Of a stretch of DNA of 64,000 nucleotides, positions 1 through 8,295 are shown piece after piece. Origin of the DNA: Caldilineales bacterium (GTDB lineage: Bacteria; Chloroflexota; Anaerolineae; Caldilineales; Caldilineaceae); NCBI GenBank assembly GCA_012271135.1, contig JAAXGZ010000026.1, forward strand, positions 1 through 64,000, given 5' to 3'. The position numbers and the translations under genes were made by a program. The notes beneath the pieces were generated by a model. It saw only the letters and a program-made list of their open reading frames with translations, searched no databases and was not told the origin of the DNA. Numbering within the stretch: the stretch's first letter is position 1; the number at the start of each line of letters is the position of its first letter.

Positions 1-2336
1 TAGTAGGAAAGGTCGCAGCCTGATAGCTGCAGCTCTACTCTGAGTGTTTCGTCCGGGTCCAGTTCAACCCGTTCAAAGGCTTTCAGTTCCCTGGGCGCGC
101 GAGCGACCTTGGAATTGTCGTGCCCCACGTACAGCTGAACCACTTCGGCACCCGACTGCGTGCCTGTGTTGGTCACATCCACGAACACGCTCAAGCCCTG
201 GTCCTCGTCATGCACCGAACCGGCAACATGAGGATTGGTATAGGTGAAGTCCGTGTAGGAAAGCCCGTGACCGAACGGAAACAGGGGCTCCATGTTCCTT
301 GCGTCATAGTGGCGATAACCTACGAACAACCCTTCACCGTACCGAACCTGATCCTTGTCGCCTGGATAATTGACATAACCTGGTGTCTGGGTGATGTGCT
401 TCGGCAGCGTCACCGGCAATCGGCCCGATGGATTGGTGGTGCCCAGGAGGAGGTCGGTCAGCGCATTGCCGAACTCCTGTCCTGGAAACCAAGCAAAAAG
501 GACGGCTGCCACTTCATCGATCCAAGGCATGTGCACCGGCGAGCCTGCATTGACAACGACGATCGTCCTTGGATTCCGTGCAGCCACTGCCGAGACCAGA
601 GCATCCTGTTTGCCGACCAGGTCCATGTGGTCACGATCATGGCCTTCGCCTTCCCAGTCCTGATTCAAGCCCACCACCACGATGGCGGCATCGGCCTCGG
701 CCGCGTCGTTGGCGGCCAGTTCGATCGCGTTGTCCGGCAGTGGCGGTGCTACCCCCATGCGCAAGCCGGCTACCGGGGTTCCCGGCATGCACATGAACTC
801 CAGGACCACCTTGGTGGACGATCCCGCCCCAAAATGGCGCTGGGCCCGTTTTTCGGGCGAGCCCATGCCGAAGAACGTATCCCCTTGTTCGTATTCCTCC
901 CACAGGTTGACAACCAGTTCGCCACCTACGTACAACCGACCCAGGCCCAACGTGTACAGTCCGAACTCATGCGTTCCGGAGTCCGCGGGCGTGAAGTCAA
1001 AGGAAACCCGGGCGCTGAAGCCGGACTCGACACCGTCCGGCAGATGGCCAAACCAGAAGATCTCCGACGAGTCGCGCGACTCGGTGGCCACCGGCAGGCC
1101 CTGGAAACCGGGTTGGTTGAAGTACTCGATCGTCAAGCCGGATGAACCGTTGTCAACCATCCCGGATTCCACCAGCGGACAGAACCGGTGGTTCGCACAT
1201 CCTTGGAGGTACCGAATCTCGGTGGTGTCACCGAGAGCATCTCCTAGGGCCTGCAATGGGTTCGAGGTGTAAGGCGGCTTGACCATCGCGCTGCCGCCGC
1301 CCATGAGACTGCCGGTCCTGGCATTGGGTCCGATCACTGCGATGCTGTCGATTTGGTCCGATGCCAACGGCAACGCCCTGCGGTCGTTTTTGAGGAGCAC
1401 AAACGACTCGGCGGCAGCGCGGCGCGCCAGTGCCCGGGTGCCGGCTTCGTTTCTTGAAGTCTCGGCACCGAATGTCTTGCCATCCAACACACCGGTACGC
1501 TCGGCCAGTCGAAGGTAGCGGTGGACCTTGTCATCAAGGTCTGCCTCGTCCATCTCTCCCGCTTCCAGGCGGGGAAGCAGGGATGCACCCATCATGATGC
1601 CCGGCCCCGGCATCTCCAGATCCAATCCTCCCTCGAAGCAACCAACGGTGGACTTGGTTCCAAACCAGTCGGACATGACAATGCCGTCAAAGCCCCACTC
1701 ATTCTTGAGAATATCCGTGAGCAGGTATCTGCTGGAGGCGGCGAACTCCCCGTTGACTTGGTTGTAGGCGGCCATGCAGGCCCACGCTCCACCTTCCTTG
1801 AACACGATTTCGAACGGAAGCAGGTAGATCTCCCTCAGGGTCCTCTCGTCCACCACCACATCCAAGGTCATTCGTTGGAATTCCGAATCGTTGCAGACGT
1901 AGTGTTTGGGACACGCAGCAACCTTCCCGTCCTGCAACCCCCGGACATAGGCTGCTGCCATCTTGCCCGAAAGATACGGGTCTTCTGACAGACACTCAAA
2001 ATGGCGGCCGTTCAGCGGGGTGCGATGGATGTTGATGGTAGGAGCCAAGAGCACCGACACACCCTTGGAGGAAGCTTCCAAAGCCAATTCGCCGCCTATC
2101 TGGAACAGGAGTTCCCGGTCCCACGTGGCTGCCAATGCCGAACCGCAAGGGAAACAAGCAGAGGTCTGGTCGCCACCAAACGTGCCGCGGGCTCCGTTGG
2201 GACCGTCCGAAACCTTCATCGCCGGCAGGCCGACCCTTTCAATGCCTCCAATACTCCAAAGGGTTTCCCCGGCGGTGAGGGAAGCTTTTTCTTCCCGGGT
2301 AAGTTGCCTCAGGATTTTTTCGATGCGATGTTCCAT
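1..2336 (-). CDS. Glycoside hydrolase family 3 beta-glucosidase-like enzyme (3' end outside window)
   Basis: One frame is open from an ATG at 2336 to the left edge (778 full codons), so the C-terminus is missing. The N-terminus has the GH3 fold signature, a PKHYVCND acid-histidine motif and the nucleophile motif VMSDWFG with Asp223. Residues about 400-530 look like a PA14 insert (IEYFNQPGF through GTPVAGLRMG), as in PA14-containing GH3 enzymes; the fibronectin-III-like C-terminal part (FGHGLSYTDF onwards) runs off the edge. It should hydrolyse terminal beta-linked glucose or related sugars from oligosaccharides. No signal peptide is visible, so it is probably cytoplasmic, acting on sugars imported by the ABC system upstream. 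The start lies 41 bases after the hydrolase stop, on the same strand. No strong ribosome site is seen; exact substrate is unknown. Confidence 0.93.
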   Translation of the reverse strand, partial: MEHRIEKILRQLTREEKASLTAGETLWSIGGIERVGLPAMKVSDGPNGARGTFGGDQTSACFPCGSALAATWDRELLFQIGGELALEASSKGVSVLLAPTINIHRTPLNGRHFECLSEDPYLSGKMAAAYVRGLQDGKVAACPKHYVCNDSEFQRMTLDVVVDERTLREIYLLPFEIVFKEGGAWACMAAYNQVNGEFAASSRYLLTDILKNEWGFDGIVMSDWFGTKSTVGCFEGGLDLEMPGPGIMMGASLLPRLEAGEMDEADLDDKVHRYLRLAERTGVLDGKTFGAETSRNEAGTRALARRAAAESFVLLKNDRRALPLASDQIDSIAVIGPNARTGSLMGGGSAMVKPPYTSNPLQALGDALGDTTEIRYLQGCANHRFCPLVESGMVDNGSSGLTIEYFNQPGFQGLPVATESRDSSEIFWFGHLPDGVESGFSARVSFDFTPADSGTHEFGLYTLGLGRLYVGGELVVNLWEEYEQGDTFFGMGSPEKRAQRHFGAGSSTKVVLEFMCMPGTPVAGLRMGVAPPLPDNAIELAANDAAEADAAIVVVGLNQDWEGEGHDRDHMDLVGKQDALVSAVAARNPRTIVVVNAGSPVHMPWIDEVAAVLFAWFPGQEFGNALTDLLLGTTNPSGRLPVTLPKHITQTPGYVNYPGDKDQVRYGEGLFVGYRHYDARNMEPLFPFGHGLSYTDFTYTNPHVAGSVHDEDQGLSVFVDVTNTGTQSGAEVVQLYVGHDNSKVARAPRELKAFERVELDPDETLRVELQLSGCDLSY

Positions 2337-2377
2337 GGCGACACTCGGTTGGGGATTGGGGTTGATCGGATTCACAC

Positions 2378-3235
2378 TCAGGACACGGTCCCGGTCTGGT
2401 TCAGCGGAAGGTTATCGAATTCGCCGAAGTCTTGGGCCACGAAATCTATCAGGCGTATGGCAAAGGCTTCGGGGTTCTCGATCATCGGCGAATGTCCGGC
2501 TCCGCGGATCACCTCGAGGTTGTTCGCGAGGGTGGTCGAACGCAGGATGGTCAAGGCCTGATGGTGAGGAATGATTTCGTCGTCCTGTCCCCTCACCAAC
2601 AGCAGAGGAACCTGAAGCTGCCCGATGCGTTCGTGGGCCGACCACGCCTCGAGGGCTCTGGTCAACCCGTCCACCGCGCGGCCGTCCATTACTGTGGCGT
2701 CTTCGACCAGATTCGCAAACCACTCTCGGTTGGATTCAACGTCCAAGTCGAGGTGTGGCATCAGGTAGGCCAATGTAGTTGACATAATAGATCTGTCGCG
2801 GCGGGCAACCTGGAGATGCCGATACAGCTCAGGGGGACTCTTGACGCCGGTCAACGGCGGACAGCCGCACAGTACCAGGCTGTTTACCAGATGGGGATGA
2901 AACATGCAGAAGTCCAGAGCCGCTGCGCAGCTGGTCGAGTGGGCCACAACGGCAAGGCCGTCCAAGTCCAGTGTCGATACGAAATCCGACAGAAACCGAA
3001 CTTGCGCCTGTACCGAGAGATCATCGTTCCGCGAGGCGGTCTGCCCACACCCAGGGAAGTCCGGGGCAACGAGCCGCATTTCGGCTGGCAGAATGTCAAA
3101 CTGAGGTTCCCACCATCGCTTGGATCCCAAGTTGCCATGCAGAAAGAGAATAGTCTCCTCCACTGCCGTCCCTTGGTCCCAATAGGCGATGTTCGCTTGT
3201 GCAACTGGATGGTCGAGAACCAAGGTTTCGGGCAT
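2378..3235 (-). CDS. Alpha/beta-fold hydrolase
   Basis: A 285-residue alpha/beta hydrolase. The oxyanion motif FLHGN is at 31-35, the probable nucleophile Ser100 lies in VVAHSTS, the acid is probably Asp219 in RGQDDEIIP, and the catalytic His248 lies in GAGHSPM. The nucleophile elbow reads A-H-S-T-S rather than the usual G-x-S-x-G, which is tolerated in some members. The start chosen is the ATG at 3235, which has GGAGG about 12 bases upstream; an ATG at 3283 and a start at 3409 are possible but add basic, low-complexity residues unlike the family. It is followed closely by the GH3 gene, so the two are probably cotranscribed. It could be an esterase, lactonase or epoxide hydrolase; the substrate cannot be told. 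Confidence 0.8.
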   Translation of the reverse strand: MPETLVLDHPVAQANIAYWDQGTAVEETILFLHGNLGSKRWWEPQFDILPAEMRLVAPDFPGCGQTASRNDDLSVQAQVRFLSDFVSTLDLDGLAVVAHSTSCAAALDFCMFHPHLVNSLVLCGCPPLTGVKSPPELYRHLQVARRDRSIMSTTLAYLMPHLDLDVESNREWFANLVEDATVMDGRAVDGLTRALEAWSAHERIGQLQVPLLLVRGQDDEIIPHHQALTILRSTTLANNLEVIRGAGHSPMIENPEAFAIRLIDFVAQDFGEFDNLPLNQTGTVS

Positions 3236-3450
3236 GGAGTTCAGCCCTCCGGAATGACCGGCAACAGGTGTTTTCGAGGACATGGCTCGGGCAGAGCACG
3301 TGACCAAAGGACAATGTAGCACCGGTCCCTGCCGATCCCGGCGCCGGCGAGGGTGTGTTTGTTGTTGTCTTCGTCGCTGGCGGACGGTTTCGGACCTGCG
3401 ACGCGCCAACCGTCCGCGGCGGCTCCACTCCTTCCCATGCTTGAGGGTTT

Positions 3451-3483
3451 ACGACTTTCAAGTCGTATAATTATCATTATACG
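3451..3483. promoter_or_regulatory. Twin overlapping inverted repeats with TATAAT on both strands
   Basis: Two perfect inverted repeats overlap. The first is ACGACTT-TC-AAGTCGT at 3451-3466. The second is CGTATAAT-TATC-ATTATACG at 3464-3483. The second contains TATAAT on plus (3466-3471) and on minus (3476-3481). The minus copy sits about 240 bases upstream of the hydrolase/GH3 pair. This is what a promoter covered by a dimeric repressor would look like, for example a sugar-responsive regulator, but no regulator gene is next to it and -35 boxes are weak. Confidence 0.45.
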
Positions 3484-3987
3484 CCTATTGATGTACGGTT
3501 GACTGGATGGTTTGGCATAGCCCGTGTCGGGCCCGAACATGCCCGACTGTTCGGATTCCTGTCTTGGAGTCAATCGATCCCTAGGGCAAGGTTCTTGCGA
3601 GGTCCCTGGTCGAAGTTGCGAATGGTGTCGTCGGCATTGACTACCACGCACCACTCGTTGTCACCGTTCTTCACCCCCTCGGAGGTCCCTGCCAATCCGC
3701 TTGGCAGTGCAGGTTGGGATTTTGGCGAGGCTTCCCAACGGAAGCGGATGTCAACGATACCCTGAACTCTTCGCTGTCTGGCGTCCGGTTTTCCGAACGG
3801 CCCTTGACTTCGCGTTCAATACGGGTTTGGATTGGTCGGAACCGCCTTGTCAGGTAGCAGAAGTATTGGCCGAAAGTAGGCCTCGGCTGCCGATCAGGAC
3901 ACGCGCACCCCAAAGGCAGTTTCATGAAGGCCACAAGGGTTGAGACCCGCGTCAGGATGCGTATCGCCTGGAACAGCAAGTCTCCAG
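3484..3987. other. Intergenic stretch between sugar transporter operon and hydrolase
   Basis: No confident gene is seen in these 500 bases. The only coding-like signal is the short open frame on minus at 3570-3815, listed separately. No clear terminator for the permease operon was found. Confidence 0.5.
3570..3815 (-). pseudogene. Open frame without a good start, possible gene remnant
   Basis: This frame is open for 81 codons between stops and reads like coding sequence near its end (GVKNGDNEWCVVVNADDTI, then a stop at 3570). There is no ATG; a GTG within GVKNGD is preceded by GAGGGG but far too close. It sits between the ABC permease gene and the alpha/beta hydrolase. I do not recognise the family. 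It may be the tail of a decayed gene whose upstream part (to about 3980) is frameshifted, or chance. Confidence 0.25.
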
Positions 3988-4875
3988 TCAACCTTTCAGT
4001 CCACTCAGGGAAACACCTTGAATTATGTAACGTTGACCCAGTAGGAAAACAACGAAGGTCGGCACGAAGCCCAGCACAGCGCCAGCCATATCCAGCCCCG
4101 CATCGCCACCGGACCGAGCCACGGTGCCCAAACCCACCGGCAATGTACGCATCTCCGCCTTTGTCGTCACAATCAACGGATACAGGAACGAGTTCCAGTT
4201 GCCCATGAACCGCAGGATACCCAAGGTCACCATTGCCGGCACGAGTTGGGGCATCAAGACCCGCAGCCAGGTGTCAAAAATGTTGGCGCCGTCAATCCGG
4301 GCCGCATCGTCATAGTCCCTGGGAATGCTCAGGAACTGTTGGCGCATGAGGAAGGTCCCAAAAATGGAGGCGAACCACGGACCAATAAGCGCCGTATAGG
4401 AGTTCACCAGTCCCAGATCGGACAGCATGATGTACTGCGGAATGATCAGGGCCGTTTCGGGCATGATCAGAATGCCCACAAACATGTAGAAGAGAACGTT
4501 CCGACCGATGAAATCGCCCCGGGCAAAGGCATACCCGGCCATGGTCGACGTGAACACCCCGCCCAGGGTCGACACCAACGCAACGTAGAAGCTGTTGTAG
4601 GTCCAGCGAAGAGCCAGAGTCCGGTCAAAGAGAAGTTGGAAGTTCTCCAGCGTAATCGGGTTGGGAATCAGATCGATCGGAAACAGCAGGAACCGAATAT
4701 TCTGTGTCAGCGAGACGGAAAGCATGATGATGAAGGGCCCCACGGTCGAAACCGCAAGGACGCCCATCAACAGGTAGGTGATGACCGTGCGTAGGCCCTG
4801 GTTGGGCTGGAATCCGATCCATACCCGGAGAAGGGTCAGGGGCGACCGTTGAGCCTGTGGCCGAAGGCTGCTCAT
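3988..4875 (-). CDS. Carbohydrate ABC transporter permease, MalG type
   Basis: A 295-residue inner-membrane permease with about six hydrophobic segments and the EAA loop that docks onto the ATPase at residues 187-210 (DYDDAARIDGAN followed by a conserved proline-containing segment). It ends in QGVSLSGLKG, the typical C-terminus of binding-protein-dependent sugar permeases of the MalG branch. It follows the MalF-type permease gene by six bases and is the last gene of the three-gene operon starting at 7220. With its partner it would form the translocation channel for an oligosaccharide or similar solute. No ATPase gene is present, so a shared MsmK/MalK-like ATPase elsewhere is likely. Confidence 0.92.
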   Translation of the reverse strand: MSSLRPQAQRSPLTLLRVWIGFQPNQGLRTVITYLLMGVLAVSTVGPFIIMLSVSLTQNIRFLLFPIDLIPNPITLENFQLLFDRTLALRWTYNSFYVALVSTLGGVFTSTMAGYAFARGDFIGRNVLFYMFVGILIMPETALIIPQYIMLSDLGLVNSYTALIGPWFASIFGTFLMRQQFLSIPRDYDDAARIDGANIFDTWLRVLMPQLVPAMVTLGILRFMGNWNSFLYPLIVTTKAEMRTLPVGLGTVARSGGDAGLDMAGAVLGFVPTFVVFLLGQRYIIQGVSLSGLKG

Positions 4876-4881
4876 GGCGGC

Positions 4882-5802
4882 TCAGTAGACTTCCTCGTCA
4901 AACTTGAGGTAGCGGTTCTGGACGTAGGCGATGACCAGGATGATCACGAAAAGTAGGATCGAGAGGGCACTGGCATAGCCGAAGCGGGTGAAGTTGAAGG
5001 CTTGCGAATAGATGTGGTAGACGGCGGTAGTAGTGGCATTTACAGGACCGCCGCCGGTCAGGATGAAGATTGCACCAAACTCCTGCAGGGCGCCGATCGT
5101 GGTAATCACTACCACGAAAGCCGCCGTGGGGCGCAGGAGCGGAATTGTCACGTGCCGGTGCAGCCGCCAGCCAAAGGCCCCATCAACACGTCCGGCATCG
5201 TAGAGGGGCTGGGGAATTGCCTGCAGCGCGGCCAGCCAGATCACCATGAAGAAGCCGAATGACTGCCAGACACCCAGGCTGGCGATGGAAGCAAGGGCCT
5301 GGTGAATGTCCAACAGAAAGCGCTGGGCAGGGATGCCAACCAGTCCCAGCAGATAGTTGAACGGGGCATCATCCCGCGGCGACAGGAAACGCCGGAAAAC
5401 CAGTGCCAGCACGGCAATATTCGTGACGTTCGGCAGAAAGTAGACGGAACGGAAGAACTTCATGCCGCGCAGCTTCTGGTTGACCAGGATGGCCACCAGC
5501 AAGGAGACGACTACCAGCGGCGGCACATACAGCAGGGCGAAGAGAAACGTGTTCTTGAGGGCCAGGTGCAGAAGTTCATCTCCTGCCATCTTCACGAAGT
5601 TGCCAAGGCCGACGAACTCCCTGTGGCTGAGCAGATCCGTCTTGAAGGTGGCCGTCTGGAACATGCTCAGCCATGGCCAGAGGTTGAATACGACGAATAC
5701 CACCAGGTTGATGACGATGAACGGGTACCAAGGCAGCGACTTCAGGATGCGCTTGGTCAGGGCGCGCCTCTGGCCAACAGGGCGCAAGGTGGCTGAACTC
5801 AT
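4882..5802 (-). CDS. Carbohydrate ABC transporter permease, MalF type
   Basis: A 306-residue permease with an N-terminal membrane segment (residues 27-48), further hydrophobic segments and an EAA loop at about 201-222 (YDAGRVDGAFGW). The start chosen is ATG 5802 (MSSATLRP); a TTG at 5883 would run translation through the strong stem-loop at 5835-5872 and adds residues unlike the family. It pairs with the MalG-type permease just downstream and takes substrate from the lipoprotein encoded upstream. Confidence 0.9.
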   Translation of the reverse strand: MSSATLRPVGQRRALTKRILKSLPWYPFIVINLVVFVVFNLWPWLSMFQTATFKTDLLSHREFVGLGNFVKMAGDELLHLALKNTFLFALLYVPPLVVVSLLVAILVNQKLRGMKFFRSVYFLPNVTNIAVLALVFRRFLSPRDDAPFNYLLGLVGIPAQRFLLDIHQALASIASLGVWQSFGFFMVIWLAALQAIPQPLYDAGRVDGAFGWRLHRHVTIPLLRPTAAFVVVITTIGALQEFGAIFILTGGGPVNATTTAVYHIYSQAFNFTRFGYASALSILLFVIILVIAYVQNRYLKFDEEVY

Positions 5803-5834
5803 GCAATCAGAGGGTTGACAGAGCGCGGTAAGCA

Positions 5835-5872
5835 CAGGACAACCGGGATGGGCGCCATCGCCGGCTGTCCTG
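5835..5872 (-). promoter_or_regulatory. Intercistronic stem-loop after the binding-protein gene
   Basis: A long hairpin: outer arms 5835-5846 and 5861-5872 (12 pairs, one G-T pair), then inner arms GATGG/CCATC at 47-51 and 55-59 with a three-base loop. It lies between the binding-protein stop (5904) and the permease start (5802), with no U-tract. Such structures in sugar ABC operons protect or partly terminate the message, giving more binding protein than permease. Confidence 0.6.
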
Positions 5873-5903
5873 CTGAACAACAACGGTCAGGGACAGCTTG
5901 CGA

Positions 5904-7220
5904 TTAGGCTTTTTCGGCCAAAAGAGCGTCGATTTCTGTCTTGATGTTTTCCAATGCCTCATCGACCGTAGCGTGTCCGAGTATTGCGGCTTGGAACTGT
6001 GGACCACACACAACCTTGCTCTCCTGCCAGAGTGTGTTGGCATCCTGATCGGAAAACAGGGCGCCACTATGTCGGTTGACGTGTTCCAGGACGCATGCCT
6101 CCGGGTTCCAGAACTCGGCCTTCGTAATAGTCCCAACCGGAGTGGATCCCGCCAGTTCGCAATAGGAACCGACATTTTCGGGCTTGATCATGTAGCGAAC
6201 CCACTCAATCGCAGCGTCGGGGTTCTCGCTTTGGGCCGTCACAGCCCATCCCTGACCGGACACCACGCCGGAAATCGGTGTTTCCTCACCCGTGCGCGTC
6301 CTGGGATGGCCGTGGAAGAACTCCATGTCAGGTTGCGATTCGACATGCGTCACGCAGGCGGCATCTTCGACGCGGGCAGTGACCTGTTCGAGAGACAACC
6401 AATAGTTGGGCAGGCCGCCCTGTTCGTCCACACTGCCGATGGCAAATTCGATCGGTACCCAGTTGTTCTCGAATTCGGTGACCCAGCGCTGCAGCGTGTT
6501 GCGGCAAGCGTCCTCGGTGAAGTTGGACACTGTCCGGTCAGCGGAGTAGACAGTTCCGCCGGCTTCGTGCACCTGGGTGATGAATTCGCCCCAATTGAAG
6601 GTGCTCAGGGACTCAAGGTAATACCCCTTGGTCGCTGCCGTTTCAGCCAAAGCATGGAGTTTGTCCCAAGTGTCAAACACCGCTGTGGCCGGATCGATGC
6701 CCAGCTCCCGCAACAAACCACCGCTGTAGGCCGGTCCGTTTACCTCGGACTCGAACAGCGGCATCAACAGGGCTCCGTCGTAGCTTGCTGCTGAGAGTTC
6801 GGCATCCGCATAGTTGGCCAGGTCATCGGACGACAGCCGGTCGCCCAAAGCCAAAATGACCCCTTTCTCCACATAGGCGGGGATTGTGTCCGTAGTCGCG
6901 TCCCAAATGTCCGGCGCTTCACCCGCGGCCGCGGCTGCGTACAGCTTTTCCCGGCGACCACCCCATGGCTGGACTTCGATGGACGCTTCGATGCTGTCCT
7001 GTTCGGCATGGAAGCCCTCGAGCAAACCCTTGAACACAATGTCCAAGTCGTTTTCGGTCCGGGGATAGGACCAGATTGTGATGGAAGTCATGGCCATGCC
7101 GCCAGCCACATCGTCCCCCGCTGGGCCGGCAACGGGAGCAGCACAAGCGTTAACCACGGCCAGTGCACCAAGGCCACCAGTGACCTGGAGGAACCTTCGG
7201 CGCGATACCTTGTTCAACAT
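5904..7220 (-). CDS. Sugar-binding lipoprotein of ABC transporter
   Basis: A 438-residue extracellular solute-binding protein of the family-1 (MalE-like) type. The N-terminus carries a twin-arginine motif (SRRRFLQ, residues 6-12) followed by a hydrophobic stretch and a lipobox with Cys26 (VVNACAAP), so it is probably exported folded and lipid-anchored. The start ATG at 7220 has AAAGGAG six bases upstream; longer starts (to 7292) lack this. It is the first gene of the operon with the two permeases. Ligand is probably a saccharide by context with the GH3 glycosidase, but binding residues do not identify it. Confidence 0.92.
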   Translation of the reverse strand: MLNKVSRRRFLQVTGGLGALAVVNACAAPVAGPAGDDVAGGMAMTSITIWSYPRTENDLDIVFKGLLEGFHAEQDSIEASIEVQPWGGRREKLYAAAAAGEAPDIWDATTDTIPAYVEKGVILALGDRLSSDDLANYADAELSAASYDGALLMPLFESEVNGPAYSGGLLRELGIDPATAVFDTWDKLHALAETAATKGYYLESLSTFNWGEFITQVHEAGGTVYSADRTVSNFTEDACRNTLQRWVTEFENNWVPIEFAIGSVDEQGGLPNYWLSLEQVTARVEDAACVTHVESQPDMEFFHGHPRTRTGEETPISGVVSGQGWAVTAQSENPDAAIEWVRYMIKPENVGSYCELAGSTPVGTITKAEFWNPEACVLEHVNRHSGALFSDQDANTLWQESKVVCGPQFQAAILGHATVDEALENIKTEIDALLAEKA

Positions 7221-7620
7221 TACATTCTCCTTTGTCGATAAGACTGCGCGGTCCGGCCGCCAACTTCCCAGGGTACTTCCCAACTTGACCATGGCGGACC
7301 GAAATCACCATCAGTCTAACAATTCCGCCCCAGTGCTTGCTCTGCATTGGTGCCAGGACCCAGCCAGTCCGCTTCTCCGTCTGCCTCCAACGGACGCGGG
7401 ATTTTCTGAATTATGTAAAAAAGAGGCGTTTCGATGACAACTTGCTGTCAGTGCCGAATTCCCGGTGGCGGGCGTATAATCGGCGAAGTCCGACAGGCAA
7501 CCGGCCGGAGCACGCAGGTGCCGCCACCATCCTGCCATCCCGTCCAACATCAAGCTCCCCAAGCCTGTCGCCGGTGCCCACCTGACAGGCGGCGCCCGTT
7601 TCCCACGCAAGGAAAACCGT
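7221..7620. other. Divergent intergenic region, ABC operon / thrH
   Basis: No gene is seen in these 400 bases. It must hold the promoters of the minus-strand sugar operon and the plus-strand thrH gene. A clear TATAAT lies at 7475-7480 on plus, without a recognisable -35 box, which would give thrH a leader of about 135 bases. The leader is C-rich; I could not match it to a known riboswitch. Confidence 0.5.
7475..7480 (+). promoter_or_regulatory. Candidate -10 box for thrH
   Basis: TATAAT occurs in the context GGGCG-TATAAT-CGG, 141 bases before the thrH start. There is no convincing -35 hexamer 16-18 bases upstream, so the assignment is tentative. Confidence 0.3.
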
Positions 7621-8253
7621 ATGACCACGCCCTCACTAGTCGCCTTGGACATGGAAGGAGTGTTATTGGAAGAAGTGTGGCTGGCTATTGCGGCCCACAC
7701 AGGCATCGAAAAGCTGCGGCTCACAACCAGAGATGTTTCCGACTACGACGAGTTGATGAGAATGCGCCTTGAGGTATTGGACAAGCATCGGATTACGCTG
7801 GCCGACCTCCAGTCCGTGATTGCCGAATCGGTCAAACCCTTGCCGGGAGCCGTGGACTTTCTGAACTGGGTGCGCCGGCGCCTGCCGGTTGTCATCCTGT
7901 CCGACATCTTCATGGAGTTCGTGCAGCCCGTGGTGCATTTGATGGAGTACCCGACCATTCTCGGCAACTCGCTCACAGTGGACCCCGAATCGGGAATGAT
8001 CACGAAGTACCACATCCGACAACGGGACGGCAAGCGCAAGGCAGTCCAGGCCATGCGTGAAATCGGATATACCGTGTTTGCAGCCGGGGACTCCTACAAC
8101 GACCTAACCATGATCAAGGCGGCTGATGCCGGCGCCCTGTTCCGGGCCCCCGATCACATTTCGTCTGCCCACCCGGACATCAAGGCCTGCAGCGAATACG
8201 CCGAACTGAAGGACCTAATTCAGTCGAGCCTCCGGTTGCCAGTGGCGGCATAA
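7621..8253 (+). CDS. thrH: ThrH-type phosphoserine phosphatase / homoserine phosphotransferase
   Basis: A 210-residue HAD-superfamily protein very like ThrH along its length. Motif I is ALDMEGVL with Asp10 and a glutamate (Glu12) where other HAD phosphatases have aspartate, the hallmark of ThrH. Motif II is Ser94 in VVILSD, Lys139/140 follows in RQRDGKRK, and motif IV is GDSYND (156-161). ThrH dephosphorylates phosphoserine and can move the phosphate to homoserine, linking serine and threonine synthesis. Length matches the family (about 205). It stands alone, 42 bases before an O-methyltransferase gene on the same strand. Confidence 0.88.
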   Translation: MTTPSLVALDMEGVLLEEVWLAIAAHTGIEKLRLTTRDVSDYDELMRMRLEVLDKHRITLADLQSVIAESVKPLPGAVDFLNWVRRRLPVVILSDIFMEFVQPVVHLMEYPTILGNSLTVDPESGMITKYHIRQRDGKRKAVQAMREIGYTVFAAGDSYNDLTMIKAADAGALFRAPDHISSAHPDIKACSEYAELKDLIQSSLRLPVAA

Positions 8254-8295
8254 GCGCTGCCCATTGGAATCCACCACATCCCAGGAACCAATACG

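Noticed and set aside
120-1272. Open frames on plus across the left edge
   Set aside because: Shadows of the GH3 gene, whose minus-strand frame is open to the edge and has catalytic motifs.
5803-5883. Upstream TTG start of the MalF-type permease at 5883
   Set aside because: It would place the strong intercistronic hairpin inside the coding region, and the added residues are not like the family.
7481-7620. Riboswitch in the thrH leader
   Set aside because: No match to the conserved cores of SAM, cobalamin, glycine, TPP or THF riboswitches that I can recognise.
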